A stretch of DNA of 64,000 nucleotides from contig NZ_JAEMED010000001.1 in NCBI RefSeq assembly GCF_016458205.1, forward strand, positions 22,791 to 86,790, written 5' to 3'. The position numbers and the translations under genes were made by a program. This stretch comes from Streptococcus sp. 121. GTDB lineage: Bacteria; Bacillota; Bacilli; Lactobacillales; Streptococcaceae. Below the pieces are notes generated by a model that was given only the letters and a program-made list of their open reading frames with translations, ran no database searches and was not told the origin of the DNA. Positions 34,021-43,661 of this stretch are shown one piece after another; position 1 is the stretch's first letter, and the number at the start of each line of letters is the position of its first letter.

Positions 34021-34127
34021 TATAGGGCACCTCTAAAAACTTAACTCTTAAAAATTCGAACATTGATTTATCAAAATTTCTACGACATGATTTGATGCAA
34101 AACCGGAGTTTTTCGAGGTGCCCTATA
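34021..34127. repeat. 107-bp palindrome-ended element, a third MITE type
   Basis: TATAGGGCACCTCTAAAAACTT at the left and AGTTTTTCGAGGTGCCCTATA at the right are inverted repeats of about 21 bases with one or two mismatches, enclosing some 65 AT-rich bases with no open frame. Only one copy is in the window, so mobility is inferred from the ends. Confidence 0.65.
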
Positions 34128-34160
34128 ATTGGTTTAATGATTCAATAAGGAGATTATAGA

Positions 34161-34684
34161 ATGATGACAAAAACAATAGATGTTGCAAGATATATAATCT
34201 ATGCTTATGAACAAATTTCAAATTTACGCTTTGAAACTCAGGAGTTGAAGTTACAAAAGTTAATGTATTTTGCCCAAAGAGAAAGTTTCGCTTCAGTGGG
34301 AAATGAACTATTTCCAAGCGATTTTCAAGACTGGAAGCACGGGCCAGTCTTACCTGAATTACGTTATTTCTTTGAAGAAAACTATGAACCTTATACAGGC
34401 GATGATGGTTCTTTAACTGCTACAGATAAATATGTGATTGAAAGTGTCATCAATATGTACGGGCATTATGATGCATGGTATTTAAGAGATTTTCTCATGA
34501 AGAAATGTCATGGAGAAATAGCCGTGAAGGATTAAATGATTCAAAAAGTGGGAATAAAATCATATCAAAAGATGATATTCGGAAAGATTCTGAGGAAGTA
34601 CGTGTCTATGACTCACTGTATGATATGTATTTAGATGAGTTTGAAGAGTTTGAAGAATTTGAAGAAGGAGAAGTAGTTTTATGA
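34161..34684 (+). pseudogene. Panacea/SocA-like antitoxin gene with frameshift
   Basis: The first frame (34161-34535) encodes an antitoxin-type domain (KLQKLMYFAQRESFASVGNELF, FQDWKHGPVLPELRYFFEEN). Near 34490-34493 the frame is lost: the expected continuation SHEEMSWRNSREG is in the next frame, which runs on to 34684. One missing T in the TTTT run would explain it. DUF4065/Panacea proteins act as antitoxins to many toxin types. A programmed slip or a sequencing error in the T run is possible. Confidence 0.65.
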
Positions 34685-35074
34685 GTAATAACACTTCTCT
34701 AATCGGGAAAATTAAATCTTCAAGATTTCCATATTATGATTCAAAAACTAGAGCTATACGATTTAAAAATCGGCCTGTACTGATTTTGAATATTGAAAAA
34801 GAAACTGGTTTTACAGATTTAACTGTATTGCCAGTTTCGTCAATTACTATCAGAAAGAATATTGACAAAAAATTTGATTTGGAAATCAAAAGTTCTGAGT
34901 ATCCTTTGCTCGAATTATCAAAAGAAGTTAGCTATTGATCATTGTGGTAAGCTAACAACGATCAATAGCAAAGATTTAGGCTTTTCGATGGCTTCTGATT
35001 TAAAGTCACATTATCCAAAATTATGGAGTACAATTATTGATAATGTGAACCTATTTATGAACCGAATTAGGTAA
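34681..35074 (+). pseudogene. PemK/MazF-like toxin gene with frameshift
   Basis: The first frame starts at the ATG overlapping the antitoxin stop (GKIKSSRFPYYDSKTRAIRFKNRPVLIL) and gives a MazF/PemK-like beta barrel; it stops at TGA 34936. The rest (KLTTINSKDLGFSMASDLKSHYPKLW) continues in the +1 frame to 35074. With the antitoxin also shifted, the module looks decayed. The MazF-like identity is moderate, based on the RPVLIL and KLTTIN patterns. Confidence 0.55.
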
Positions 35075-35090
35075 GGACGCCTCTAACGAT

Positions 35091-35145
35091 AATCCCCCTA
35101 CTCACTGAAATCTTTCTTTTCAAGGAGTAGGGGGATTTCTTTTTT
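35091..35145 (+). terminator. Terminator after the toxin gene
   Basis: AATCCCCCTACTC and GAGTAGGGGGATT are perfect 13-base arms followed by a T-rich tail. Confidence 0.85.
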
Positions 35146-35243
35146 AAAAAAATCCAATAAGGCTCATCTAAATTGACATAGTGTTATTTTCAAATTGTAA
35201 AATGTGTACAGTTAAGCACCTTATGAGCAATAAATGTGGTTGA

Positions 35244-35863
35244 TTAGGAGAGAATAGTCAATAACTCACTTAGATTGTTGATGGTGGAGCTGGGATATGC
35301 CTCGATTTTATTTGGCTCGACAGAACTACTGGGGCCTTGTTTAATCCAAACCGTTTTCATACCGATTTTATTAGCTGGAACTATATCATTATCAATTCTG
35401 TCTCCAATCATGATGGCTGATTCAGGTTTACAATTCGCTCGATTAAGTGCAATCTGGAATATTCTCAGATTAGGTTTGGAGATACCTTTCTCAGCAGAGG
35501 CGATGACGATGTCAAAGTATTGTCGGAAACCAAAAGCTGCCAATCTTTTTTCCGTCCCAAAATCCTGGTTTGCAATTATACCAAGTTTGTATTTTTGATA
35601 GAGTTTTGGCAATATTTCTTTTACATCTGGGTATAAGACTTCTAAGTCGTGCCGTCAAGCAGGAATTTTCACCTTGTAATCTTCAGCAACCGATACAATC
35701 GGCTTCTGATTAATTTTTGCGCGTTCTTTCACCTTTGTGACAAATTCATTTTATCAATCTTATTATCCTGTATTATCTTTTCAATTCTATTTTCATAAAT
35801 TGCAGTTTCATCAAAAAGTGTAGAACCAATATCAAAGAAAATCCATTTGATTTCTGAATTCAT
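35244..35863 (-). pseudogene. HAD-superfamily hydrolase gene, broken
   Basis: The start (MNSEIKWIFFDIGSTLFDE) is in one frame; after about 45 residues the frame shifts near 35750 and the continuation contains an in-frame TGA (35657-35655) where a TGG would fit. The intact C-terminal half (LGIIANQDFGTEKRLAAFGF, SKPNLRIF, IMIGDRIDNDI) is open from 35612 leftward. The gene was a Cof/PGP-like phosphatase. With the broken toxin-antitoxin pair beside it, the 34-36 kb stretch appears to be decaying. Confidence 0.75.
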
Positions 35864-36058
35864 ACTATATCTCCAATTCTTTCGAATACCAATTCCCCTT
35901 TAAATAGTATCATACATAATTAGCATAGAAGCACTAAATTTTTATTTTATGAAATAGTAGAAAAGAGAGCAATATAAAAAATCAGCCCTCGTTTTGCGAG
36001 GACTGATCAGCTGATAGTGAGATAGAGGGTGAAACTTAGCCTCCATTAAAAATAACTC

Positions 36059-36264
36059 GAGATTGATTTATCGCAAGGGTTAACGTCGCTTTTTATTTCA
36101 AGGCGACGGGTAAAAACAATCGAGAGGATTTCGAAATTGTTTTTCCTCAGGACATGCCTCGCTCTCTATTTTTTCAAGCTCGGGATAAATCAATCGAGAG
36201 GAAATCGAGATTGATTCTCCACAGGGCTTAAACGTCGCTTTTTAATTTCAAGGCGACGGGTAAA
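36059..36264. repeat. Local repeat block downstream of guaA
   Basis: A 34-base unit (AACGTCGCTTTTT...AAGGCGACGGGTAAA) occurs at 36082-36115 and again at 36231-36264, each a hairpin (GTCGC/GCGAC). Between them, GATTGATTTATC and GATAAATCAATC form an inverted repeat. The second unit runs into the palindrome AACATGTCCTCAGGACATGTT at the guaA stop. The 35872-36058 stretch before it has only a small hairpin (TCAGCCCTCG/CGAGGACTGA). Confidence 0.6.
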
Positions 36265-36282
36265 CATGTCCTCAGGACATGT

Positions 36283-37848
36283 TTACTCCCACTCAACTGT
36301 TGCTGGTGGTTTGCTGGTGATGTCGTAGACGATGCGGTTGACGTGGTCGACTTCGTTTACGATGCGGACAGAGATTTTCTTCAGAACATCCCATGGGAGT
36401 TGGGCGAAGTCGGCTGTCATTCCATCGATAGAAGTGATGGCACGGATAGCAAGGGTGTAGTCATAGGTGCGGCCGTCTCCCATAACTCCGACGGAGCGGA
36501 CGCCTGTGTTAACGGTGAAGTATTGCCATACGTCACGGTCTAGGCCAGCTTTTTGAATTTCTTCGCGGAGGATAGCGTCGGATTCACGGACGGTTTTGAG
36601 TTTTTCTTCGGTGATTTCCCCCATCACACGGATGGCAAGTCCTGGTCCTGGGAATGGTTGGCGCCATACGACTTCGTCTGGCATACCAAGTTCTGTTCCA
36701 AGGGCACGTACTTCGTCTTTAAAGAGGGTGTTGAGAGGTTCAATCAATTCAAATTGGAGGTCTTCTGGTAGACCACCTACGTTATGGTGCGATTTGATGG
36801 TTTGTGCGGTATCAGTTCCAGACTCGATAATGTCTGTGTAGAGGGTACCTTGGGCCAAGAAATCGACACCGTCCAATTTACGAGCCTCATCATCGAAGAC
36901 ATAAACAAATTCGTTTCCGATGATTTTCCGTTTTTGTTCTGGATCCGAAACTCCTGCAAGTTTTGAAAGGAACCGTTCAGAAGCGTCAGCTTTTACGATG
37001 TTAAGGCCGAATTTGCCTCCAAGCATATCCATAACTTGATCAGCTTCGCCTTTCCGTAGCAAGCCATGATCTACAAAGATACAGATGAGTTGGTCTCCAA
37101 TCGCTTTTTGAAGAAGGACACCGACAACGGAGGAATCAACTCCACCTGACAAACCAAGGAGGACTTTGCGATCTCCAACGGTTTCACGGATTTTTTTGAT
37201 TTCCATGTCGATAAAGTTATTCATGGTCCAATCGCCTTTAGCACCACAGATATTGAACACAAAGTTTTTCAAAAGGTCAAATCCATAAACAGAATGACGA
37301 ACTTCTGGGTGGAATTGAATACCATAAAGATTTTTATCTGCATTTTCGATAGCCGCGAAAGGACAGTCAGCAGAAGTACCGGTGCGAACAAAGTTATCAG
37401 GAATTTCGGTTACCGCATCTCCGTGACTCATTAAAACCAATTGTTCTTCTGGAGTTCCAGCAAAGAGGAGGCTGTCAGGAGTGTGGGTCAAGTTGGATTG
37501 ACCGTATTCACGATTTCCGGCTTCACCAGCAGGGACAACTTTTCCTCCCAATTTATGGGTCATGAGCTGCATTCCGTAACAAATTCCAAGTACAGGGATT
37601 CCCAACTCAAAGATTTCCGGATCAATATCGAAGGATCCTTCTTCATAAACAGAGTTTGGACCACCTGAAAGAATGATTCCAACTGGATTCATCTCTTTCA
37701 CTTCTTGGGCGCTGAGTTTATGGCTCTTTAATTCAGAAAATACACCCATTTCACGTACACGACGAGAAATCAATTGGTTGTATTGGCTACCATAATCCAG
37801 AACGATAATTTTTTCGACATCTTTCATGTCAGGAGTGATTGTAGTCAT
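36283..37848 (-). CDS. guaA: GMP synthase (glutamine-hydrolysing)
   Basis: 521 residues. It converts XMP to GMP with ATP and glutamine. The N-terminal amidotransferase domain has the nucleophile in [10 protein letters not shown] and the HPEVRHS catalytic histidine/glutamate; the synthetase domain has the P-loop [10 protein letters not shown]; the C-terminal dimer domain ends [13 protein letters not shown]. It is transcribed alone, leftward. No guanine riboswitch was recognised in the 135-base upstream gap. Confidence 0.96.
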   Translation of the reverse strand: MTTITPDMKDVEKIIVLDYGSQYNQLISRRVREMGVFSELKSHKLSAQEVKEMNPVGIILSGGPNSVYEEGSFDIDPEIFELGIPVLGICYGMQLMTHKLGGKVVPAGEAGNREYGQSNLTHTPDSLLFAGTPEEQLVLMSHGDAVTEIPDNFVRTGTSADCPFAAIENADKNLYGIQFHPEVRHSVYGFDLLKNFVFNICGAKGDWTMNNFIDMEIKKIRETVGDRKVLLGLSGGVDSSVVGVLLQKAIGDQLICIFVDHGLLRKGEADQVMDMLGGKFGLNIVKADASERFLSKLAGVSDPEQKRKIIGNEFVYVFDDEARKLDGVDFLAQGTLYTDIIESGTDTAQTIKSHHNVGGLPEDLQFELIEPLNTLFKDEVRALGTELGMPDEVVWRQPFPGPGLAIRVMGEITEEKLKTVRESDAILREEIQKAGLDRDVWQYFTVNTGVRSVGVMGDGRTYDYTLAIRAITSIDGMTADFAQLPWDVLKKISVRIVNEVDHVNRIVYDITSKPPATVEWE

Positions 37849-37930
37849 CTAATCCCTTTCCTCATTTTAGATTTTTTATAGTTCCCATTGTATCACAGAC
37901 CTAGCTCCTTGCCAAGGAAGCTACATTGAG

Positions 37931-37959
37931 TTGACTTTTCCTTTTAGGGTCACTAAAAT
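37931..37959 (+). promoter_or_regulatory. Promoter of the GntR gene
   Basis: TTGACT and TAAAAT are separated by 17 bases; the start codon at 37984 follows GGGGGAGGAG. Confidence 0.7.
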
Positions 37960-37983
37960 AGTAAGAAAGAAGGGGGAGGAGCT

Positions 37984-38679
37984 ATGCGTCCAGCCTATTT
38001 AGAAATACACGATGATATTAAATCAGCTATTGATCAAGGGCAGTGGAAGATTGGTCAGCGTTTGCCAAGCGAACGCGATTTGGCGGAACACTATCAGGTC
38101 AGTCGGATGACCCTGCGTCAGGCCATTACACTATTAGTGGAAGAAGGGGTCTTAGAACGCCGCGTTGGGAGCGGTACATTTATTGCTTCAACCCGTGTTC
38201 AAGAAAAAATGAGGGGGACGACCTCTTTTACAGAAATAATTCAGTCGCAAGGAAAAGAGCCATCCAGTCATCTTATCTCCTATCGGCGAACCCTGCCAAG
38301 CCAGCAAGAAGTGGACCGCTTGGGGATTGCCAGAGAAGAGAATATCATTCGTATGGAACGGGTTCGGTATGCAGATGATGTCCCCGTCGTTTATGAGATT
38401 GCCTCCATCCCAGAAAAATTTATTAAAGATTTACCCAAAGAGCAGGTAACCAGTCATTTTTTCAAAAGCTTGGAGGAAAAGGGGTATCGAATTGGCAAAT
38501 CAAGTCAGACTATCAGTGCCAAACTGGTAGGGGATCGCATTGCCCATTATCTGGATATTCCACGAGGTCAAGCTGTATTAGCGCTCACTCAATTATCCTA
38601 CCTGGAAGACGGACAAGCCTTTGAGTACGTAAAAAGCCAATATGCAGCAGATCGTTTCGAATTTTATTTTGAAAATTAG
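37984..38679 (+). CDS. GntR/HutC-family transcriptional regulator
   Basis: 231 residues: an N-terminal winged helix (GQRLPSERDLAEHYQVSRMTLRQAITLL...GSGTFIA) and a C-terminal UTRA ligand domain. This is the HutC subfamily, whose members often bind phosphorylated sugars such as glucosamine-6-phosphate. It lies alone between divergent guaA and the ylxM-ffh operon, so the target is not clear from context. Confidence 0.88.
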   Translation: MRPAYLEIHDDIKSAIDQGQWKIGQRLPSERDLAEHYQVSRMTLRQAITLLVEEGVLERRVGSGTFIASTRVQEKMRGTTSFTEIIQSQGKEPSSHLISYRRTLPSQQEVDRLGIAREENIIRMERVRYADDVPVVYEIASIPEKFIKDLPKEQVTSHFFKSLEEKGYRIGKSSQTISAKLVGDRIAHYLDIPRGQAVLALTQLSYLEDGQAFEYVKSQYAADRFEFYFEN

Positions 38680-38950
38680 AAGGAGTGGGTGGAGAACAGA
38701 TCCTGTGGCGTTGAGATTCAATCATAATTTATTTCTGTATGATCTGTTTTTCAAGATAAGGAAGAAAAGGCAAAAACAATCTTCCTAGGGTTGAAGAGAG
38801 ATTTTTCAGGAGTGCATAAGTTAGCAACCTTACCTGAAGCAAAAAGAGAAAAAATTGAATGGCATTGATCCCTCCCTTGCGGAGGGACTTTTTGTTGCGA
38901 TGAAGACTCAATTTTTGTGGATAGAATCAGAGTTTTTTTCTTTAGCAAGA
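38680..38950 (+). other. Intergenic stretch with an isolated terminator
   Basis: No convincing gene. A hairpin CCCTCC-cttgc-GGAGGG followed by T5 (38870-38893) could end the GntR transcript or a small RNA from about 38700. No tRNA, 4.5S RNA or csRNA-type promoter was recognised. Confidence 0.5.
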
Positions 38951-39002
38951 TGTGTGTAAATATTGTATCCAATTGCGATTTTTTTGTTACAATAGGAGTG
39001 TT

Positions 39003-39335
39003 ATGGAAATTGAAAAAACCAATCGCATGAACGCTTTGTTTGAGTTTTATGCTGCTTTATTAACGGATAAGCAAATGAACTATATAGAGCTTTATTATGC
39101 GGACGATTATTCTTTGGCGGAAATTGCGGAGGAGTACCAGGTCAGTCGTCAAGCTGTCTACGATAATATTAAGAGAACGGAACGAATTTTGGAAGATTAT
39201 GAACGTAAGCTCCATATGTATTCTGATTATATTGTTCGTAGTCAAGTTTTTGAAGAAATCCTTGAAAGCTATCCCCAAGATAAGTATTTAAAAGAAAAAA
39301 TTGACTTGCTAACTAGCATTGATAATCGAGAGTGA
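39003..39335 (+). CDS. ylxM: YlxM, helix-turn-helix partner of the SRP
   Basis: 110 residues from ATG 39003 after AGGAGTG; a longer in-frame extension has no ribosome site. The protein is a sigma-70-region-4-like helix-turn-helix ([41 protein letters not shown]). In streptococci YlxM binds the SRP and stimulates Ffh/FtsY activity. It lies nine bases before ffh. Confidence 0.9.
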   Translation: MEIEKTNRMNALFEFYAALLTDKQMNYIELYYADDYSLAEIAEEYQVSRQAVYDNIKRTERILEDYERKLHMYSDYIVRSQVFEEILESYPQDKYLKEKIDLLTSIDNRE

Positions 39336-39344
39336 GGATGAAAT

Positions 39345-40919
39345 ATGTTTGAAAGTTTAACAGAACGCTTGCAATCTGTTTTTAAAAATCTTCGTAAAAA
39401 AGGCAAAATTGACGAAAAAGATATTCAAGAGGCAACCAAAGAGATTCGGATGGCCTTGCTGGAGGCTGACGTAGCTCTTCCTGTTGTGAAGGATTTTATC
39501 AAGCAAATTCGAGAACGTGCCTTGGGACAAGAGGTTATCGACACCTTGAATCCAGCCCAACAGGTTATTAAAATTGTCAATGAAGAATTGACTGACTTGC
39601 TTGGTTCTGATCGTTCGGAGATTGAAAAATCACCTAAGATACCAACCATCATCATGATGGCCGGTCTCCAAGGGGCGGGAAAAACAACCTTCGCTGGAAA
39701 ATTGGCCAACAAACTCAAAAAAGAAGAAAATGCTCGTCCCTTATTGATTGCGGCGGATATATACCGCCCAGCGGCTATCGACCAGTTAAAAACACTCGGC
39801 CAGCAAATCGATGTACCCGTTTTTGCGATGGGAACTGAAGTCCCAGCGCTTGAGATTGTGAAAGCTGGTTTGGAACAAGCCCGTGAAAACAAAAATGACT
39901 ATGTCTTGATTGATACGGCTGGACGTTTGCAGATTGATCAAGTCCTTATGCAAGAGTTGAAGGACATTAAGGATTTTGCCCAACCAAACGAAATTCTTTT
40001 GGTCGTCGATGCTATGATTGGTCAGGAAGCTGCCAATATTGCACGTGAATTTAATGAACAATTAGAGGTTACGGGTGTTATCTTAACCAAGATGGATGGA
40101 GATACCCGAGGCGGAGCTGCTCTATCTGTTCGTCACATCACTGGAAAACCCATTAAATTTACCGGTACAGGTGAAAAGATTACGGACATTGAAGCCTTTT
40201 ATCCAGACCGTATGGCCAGCCGTATTCTTGGAATGGGGGACCTTCTAACGCTGATTGAGAAAGCCTCTCAAGAGTATGACCAACAAAAGAGCTTGGAAAT
40301 CGCTGAGAAAATGCGGGAAAATACCTTTGACTTCAACGATTTCCTTGATCAGTTGGATCAGGTTCAAAGCATGGGACCAATGGAAGATCTCTTAAAAATG
40401 ATTCCTGGTATGGCTAGCAACCCAGCTTTAAAAAATCTCAAGGTTGATGAAAAAGAAGTTGCTCGCCGTAAGGCTATTATCTACTCTATGACACCTGCAG
40501 AGCGAGAGAACCCTGATCTCCTCACTCCAGCTCGCCGTCGTCGTATTGCTGCTGGATCAGGCAACAGTTTTGTGGAAGTAAATAAATTCATCAAGGACTT
40601 TAACCAAGCCAAACAAATGATGCAAGGGGTTATGTCTGGGGATATGAATAAGATGATGAAACAAATGGGATTAAATCCTAACCAACTTCCTAAGAACATG
40701 CCAAATATGCCAAACATGGGGGATATGGATATGTCTGCTTTAGAAGGAATGATGGGAGCAAATGGCATGCCAGACCTATCAGCCCTTGGTGGGGATATGG
40801 ATATGAGCCAGCTCTTTGGAGGAGGTCTTAAAGGCAAACTTGGCCAATTTGCCACTAAACAAGCCATGAACCGTATGAATAAGCAACTGAAAAAAGCTAG
40901 AAAAAAACGGAAAAAGTGA
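39345..40919 (+). CDS. ffh: Signal recognition particle protein Ffh
   Basis: 524 residues: N domain, G domain with GLQGAGKTT, DTAGRL and TKMDGDTRGG, and a methionine-rich M domain (KQMMQGVMSG onward) that binds SRP RNA and signal peptides. It ends in a lysine/arginine-rich tail. The SRP RNA gene itself was not seen in the window. Confidence 0.96.
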   Translation: MFESLTERLQSVFKNLRKKGKIDEKDIQEATKEIRMALLEADVALPVVKDFIKQIRERALGQEVIDTLNPAQQVIKIVNEELTDLLGSDRSEIEKSPKIPTIIMMAGLQGAGKTTFAGKLANKLKKEENARPLLIAADIYRPAAIDQLKTLGQQIDVPVFAMGTEVPALEIVKAGLEQARENKNDYVLIDTAGRLQIDQVLMQELKDIKDFAQPNEILLVVDAMIGQEAANIAREFNEQLEVTGVILTKMDGDTRGGAALSVRHITGKPIKFTGTGEKITDIEAFYPDRMASRILGMGDLLTLIEKASQEYDQQKSLEIAEKMRENTFDFNDFLDQLDQVQSMGPMEDLLKMIPGMASNPALKNLKVDEKEVARRKAIIYSMTPAERENPDLLTPARRRRIAAGSGNSFVEVNKFIKDFNQAKQMMQGVMSGDMNKMMKQMGLNPNQLPKNMPNMPNMGDMDMSALEGMMGANGMPDLSALGGDMDMSQLFGGGLKGKLGQFATKQAMNRMNKQLKKARKKRKK

Positions 40920-40932
40920 TTGAAGGTGTGCT

Positions 40933-41628
40933 ATGAAACAAAAATCAATTTTTGTCACCCTGCTTAGTCTACTCGGCTTTACAATCCTTTCGACTCTATT
41001 ATGGGTATTCATATTTGCTCTGACAATTACTCCACAAGAAGTGGAGACTGTTGTTGAACCCTTCCCTGGCGCTAGTTTTGTACTTGGAACGCTGACAACC
41101 TTGTTGATCTATAGTTTCCTAACAATTAGTGAAGCCAACCGTCTCTCGGAAAGCTGTTCTCAATTAGCAAGTAATATCCGTATTACCGAGGAACGAAATC
41201 GTCAACTCTTATCCAAAGCCAATCGCTTTGTAGACAAACATCAGGAACGTGAAAAAGAGAACTTAAAAGAATTAACTCAGGGAGTTCTTGTTTCAGAGCA
41301 ATCAACTGTTGTTAAAGAACGGAGGAAGTCTGGCTTGACGGAAAAACACCGCACATCCAAAGTTGAAACCTCGCGAGAGTTCGCCCGGATTTTGGATGAG
41401 ATTCCTGATTTAAGTATGCCACAAGCAGTCTCAAGACTCTTTGATGAACTATTCAGGAGTGAGGAAGAGCTAGCAAACTATCAAAGAGCTTACAACGAGT
41501 TTGTAGCTCGCTATAATACAAAAATCAAAGCATTTCCTATAAATTTTCTAAAAAAATGGTATCAACCCAAAGAGTACTATGTGGTTGATGTCGAAGACGA
41601 ATTCCCAGACGAGTTACTGGGAATTTAA
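40933..41628 (+). CDS. LemA-like membrane protein
   Basis: 231 residues. Two hydrophobic segments (about 8-30, 46-64) are followed by a long charged helical region. The end, ELFRSEEELANYQRAYNEFVARYNTKIKAFPINFL, matches the C-terminal pattern of LemA proteins, which form an extended helical bundle; their function is unclear. It is 13 bases after ffh and so in the same operon. Confidence 0.6.
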   Translation: MKQKSIFVTLLSLLGFTILSTLLWVFIFALTITPQEVETVVEPFPGASFVLGTLTTLLIYSFLTISEANRLSESCSQLASNIRITEERNRQLLSKANRFVDKHQEREKENLKELTQGVLVSEQSTVVKERRKSGLTEKHRTSKVETSREFARILDEIPDLSMPQAVSRLFDELFRSEEELANYQRAYNEFVARYNTKIKAFPINFLKKWYQPKEYYVVDVEDEFPDELLGI

Positions 41629-41635
41629 AAATATG

Positions 41636-41676
41636 AAATGACCCAACAAATCGTTAATGGCTTGTTGGGTCATTTA
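41636..41676 (+). terminator. Terminator after ylxM-ffh-lemA-like operon
   Basis: AAATGACCCAACAA and TTGTTGGGTCATTT are perfect 14-base arms. Confidence 0.8.
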
Positions 41677-41774
41677 GTGTATATGTAGATGTTAAGTTAC
41701 ATCTAGGGCTAATATTTGATTCTCAGGATAAATTTTATTAAATAAATTTATGTTAAAAAATAACCAATAAAACA

Positions 41775-41803
41775 TTGACAGGAAACTGGCTTTCTACTAA
41801 ACT
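41775..41803 (+). promoter_or_regulatory. Promoter of the TcaA-like gene
   Basis: A consensus TTGACA and TAAACT are separated by 17 bases, followed by the gene start 38 bases later. Confidence 0.7.
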
Positions 41804-41841
41804 TATAATAGGAAAAAGAATAAAGTTAGGTGTTAAAGATT

Positions 41842-43650
41842 ATGGAAAAGAAGGATCAATGGCTAGAGCAGTTTGAAACGCGTGAGGGAAGAAAACCGAG
41901 TCCACAAGAGTTTGTTGCAGCAAAGGAAGCGGGCTTTCCTTTGGAAGGGGAAGCTTCAGGGGAAGCTTCAGAGGATGATTTAGCCCACCAATGGGTTGCA
42001 GCTTTCGAATCTGAACAGAAACGCAAGCCTAGCCCTGCCGAATATATGGAAGCTAAGAAGACTGGTTTCCAAAACTCTACACGATCAGCTTCAACAAAAA
42101 TGCAGGAGATTCCAGCTCAAGAAACTGAGGAACCTTCACAGTCTAACCTTGGGAATCAGGATCCAAAAACACTTTGGGTTCAAGCTTATGAAGCGGCGCA
42201 CGGTCGTCGACCTGAGCCTCAGGAGTTTGCCCTTGCTAAGGAAACAGGGTTTGACGTAGATTATTTACCTGATTTAACATCGGTTGAATCCGTAGCTGAA
42301 CCCGTTGTTGTAGCACCTGCACAAGTGGACCAAACTACAGCTCTTGTTAAGAAAGTGAAAAAATTCACGCTTAGCCGTAAACAGGTTTTTACAGGTACAG
42401 CCATTGGTTTAGTTCTTATCGCTCTGGGCGGTGGGTATTACTATTTTGATAAGGAATCTGGTGCGGATTTGGCCGTCGATCAAATTTCCAAACAAATTGA
42501 AAATAGCAAATTTCAACAACTTGCGGAATCGTTCAGTGATGCTGATTCGAAAAAAGTGAACTGGTCTGCGGAAGATGCTAAGAACTTTGTTCAGTATTTA
42601 AATGAAGATGGAAAGCTAGAGAGTGAGTTGGCTAAGTTAGAAGCTGATCCTTCTTACATTATTAAAGATCAAAATGGGAATCAGTTACTTGGTCTTGAGG
42701 AAGCTGAGAAAAAACTTGGTATCTTCCCTGTTTATGATGTAAAAACGTATCCTTTGACCATTACGGCTAAAACGAATTTGGAATCCCTGAGTTTAAATGA
42801 GCAGAAGGTTGAAAAAGATAAGGAATTAGAGTTGGGAGAATTCTCCTTTGCCCCTCATTCTTTTGCGGCTAAAGGAAAAACCGATGCTGGCGACTTGAAT
42901 ACGGATATTACTGCAGAACTTTCGGAAGCCAAAGAGAATCATATTACTCTATCCATTTCTAATGTAGACAAGAATCTCCAAGTTTCACTCCCTAGCGATG
43001 TTCAAGGGGCGAGTGATATTAAATTATATGTCAATAACAAAGAAGTTGCGACTGAGTTAACCAAGAAACTTAAATTGATTGAAAACCAAACAATTGATGT
43101 TCATGCTCAATTCAAGTTTGAAGAGAATACGTATACGACTGAAAAAAGTAAAATTTTTGTAAAACCAGGTCAAGAAAATCTTACAGCTGACCTTCAGCTT
43201 TCTTCGGATATTCAGCAAAAAATGACGGATGCTAAAACAGCCAAAGAAGAGAAAGCGAAGCAGGAAGAAGAAGCCAAACGGAAATTGGAAGAAGATAAAG
43301 CAGCTATCAGTAGCTTTATGACCTCTTATATCAGTGCCATGCGTGACTCTATCCGTAACCGGTCAGTTGGTTTCACGGACTATTATGACACCAATAGTGA
43401 TGCCTACAAAGTAATGTATGATTACGTAGCAAACGGTGGTGTTGTGAGAGCGAATGTTAATTATCAAACAACAATAGAGTATAACGTTATGGATGTTGCC
43501 AAGGAAGGTAATGACTATAAAGTTACAGTTCGCAATAGCTTTAAAGAAGTTTATACAAACGGTAAATCCGATATCGTTAATAAAAATCAAGTCTTTATGC
43601 TTCGCCCAGAAAATGGCAGCTTCAAAATTTACTCTATCAGTGAGTATTAA
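41842..43650 (+). CDS. TcaA/YvbJ-like membrane protein with three N-terminal W-GR-P-EF-AK-GF repeats
   Basis: 602 residues from ATG 41842 (an in-frame GTG 12 bases upstream overlaps the AGGTG site). Residues 1-140 hold three degenerate repeats of about 30: WLEQFETREGRKPSPQEF, WVAAFESEQKRKPSPAEY, WVQAYEAAHGRRPEPQEF, each ending AK-x-x-GF. A single membrane helix (about 183-203) follows, then TcaA-like extracellular domains and a C-terminal NTF2-like domain. TcaA proteins are linked to cell-wall antibiotic response. The usual N-terminal zinc ribbon is replaced by the repeats. Confidence 0.7.
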   Translation: MEKKDQWLEQFETREGRKPSPQEFVAAKEAGFPLEGEASGEASEDDLAHQWVAAFESEQKRKPSPAEYMEAKKTGFQNSTRSASTKMQEIPAQETEEPSQSNLGNQDPKTLWVQAYEAAHGRRPEPQEFALAKETGFDVDYLPDLTSVESVAEPVVVAPAQVDQTTALVKKVKKFTLSRKQVFTGTAIGLVLIALGGGYYYFDKESGADLAVDQISKQIENSKFQQLAESFSDADSKKVNWSAEDAKNFVQYLNEDGKLESELAKLEADPSYIIKDQNGNQLLGLEEAEKKLGIFPVYDVKTYPLTITAKTNLESLSLNEQKVEKDKELELGEFSFAPHSFAAKGKTDAGDLNTDITAELSEAKENHITLSISNVDKNLQVSLPSDVQGASDIKLYVNNKEVATELTKKLKLIENQTIDVHAQFKFEENTYTTEKSKIFVKPGQENLTADLQLSSDIQQKMTDAKTAKEEKAKQEEEAKRKLEEDKAAISSFMTSYISAMRDSIRNRSVGFTDYYDTNSDAYKVMYDYVANGGVVRANVNYQTTIEYNVMDVAKEGNDYKVTVRNSFKEVYTNGKSDIVNKNQVFMLRPENGSFKIYSISEY

Positions 43651-43661
43651 GAAAGGATCTT

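Noticed and set aside
36343..37668. Several plus-strand frames across guaA
   Set aside because: They lie within an undoubted guaA gene and have no conserved features.
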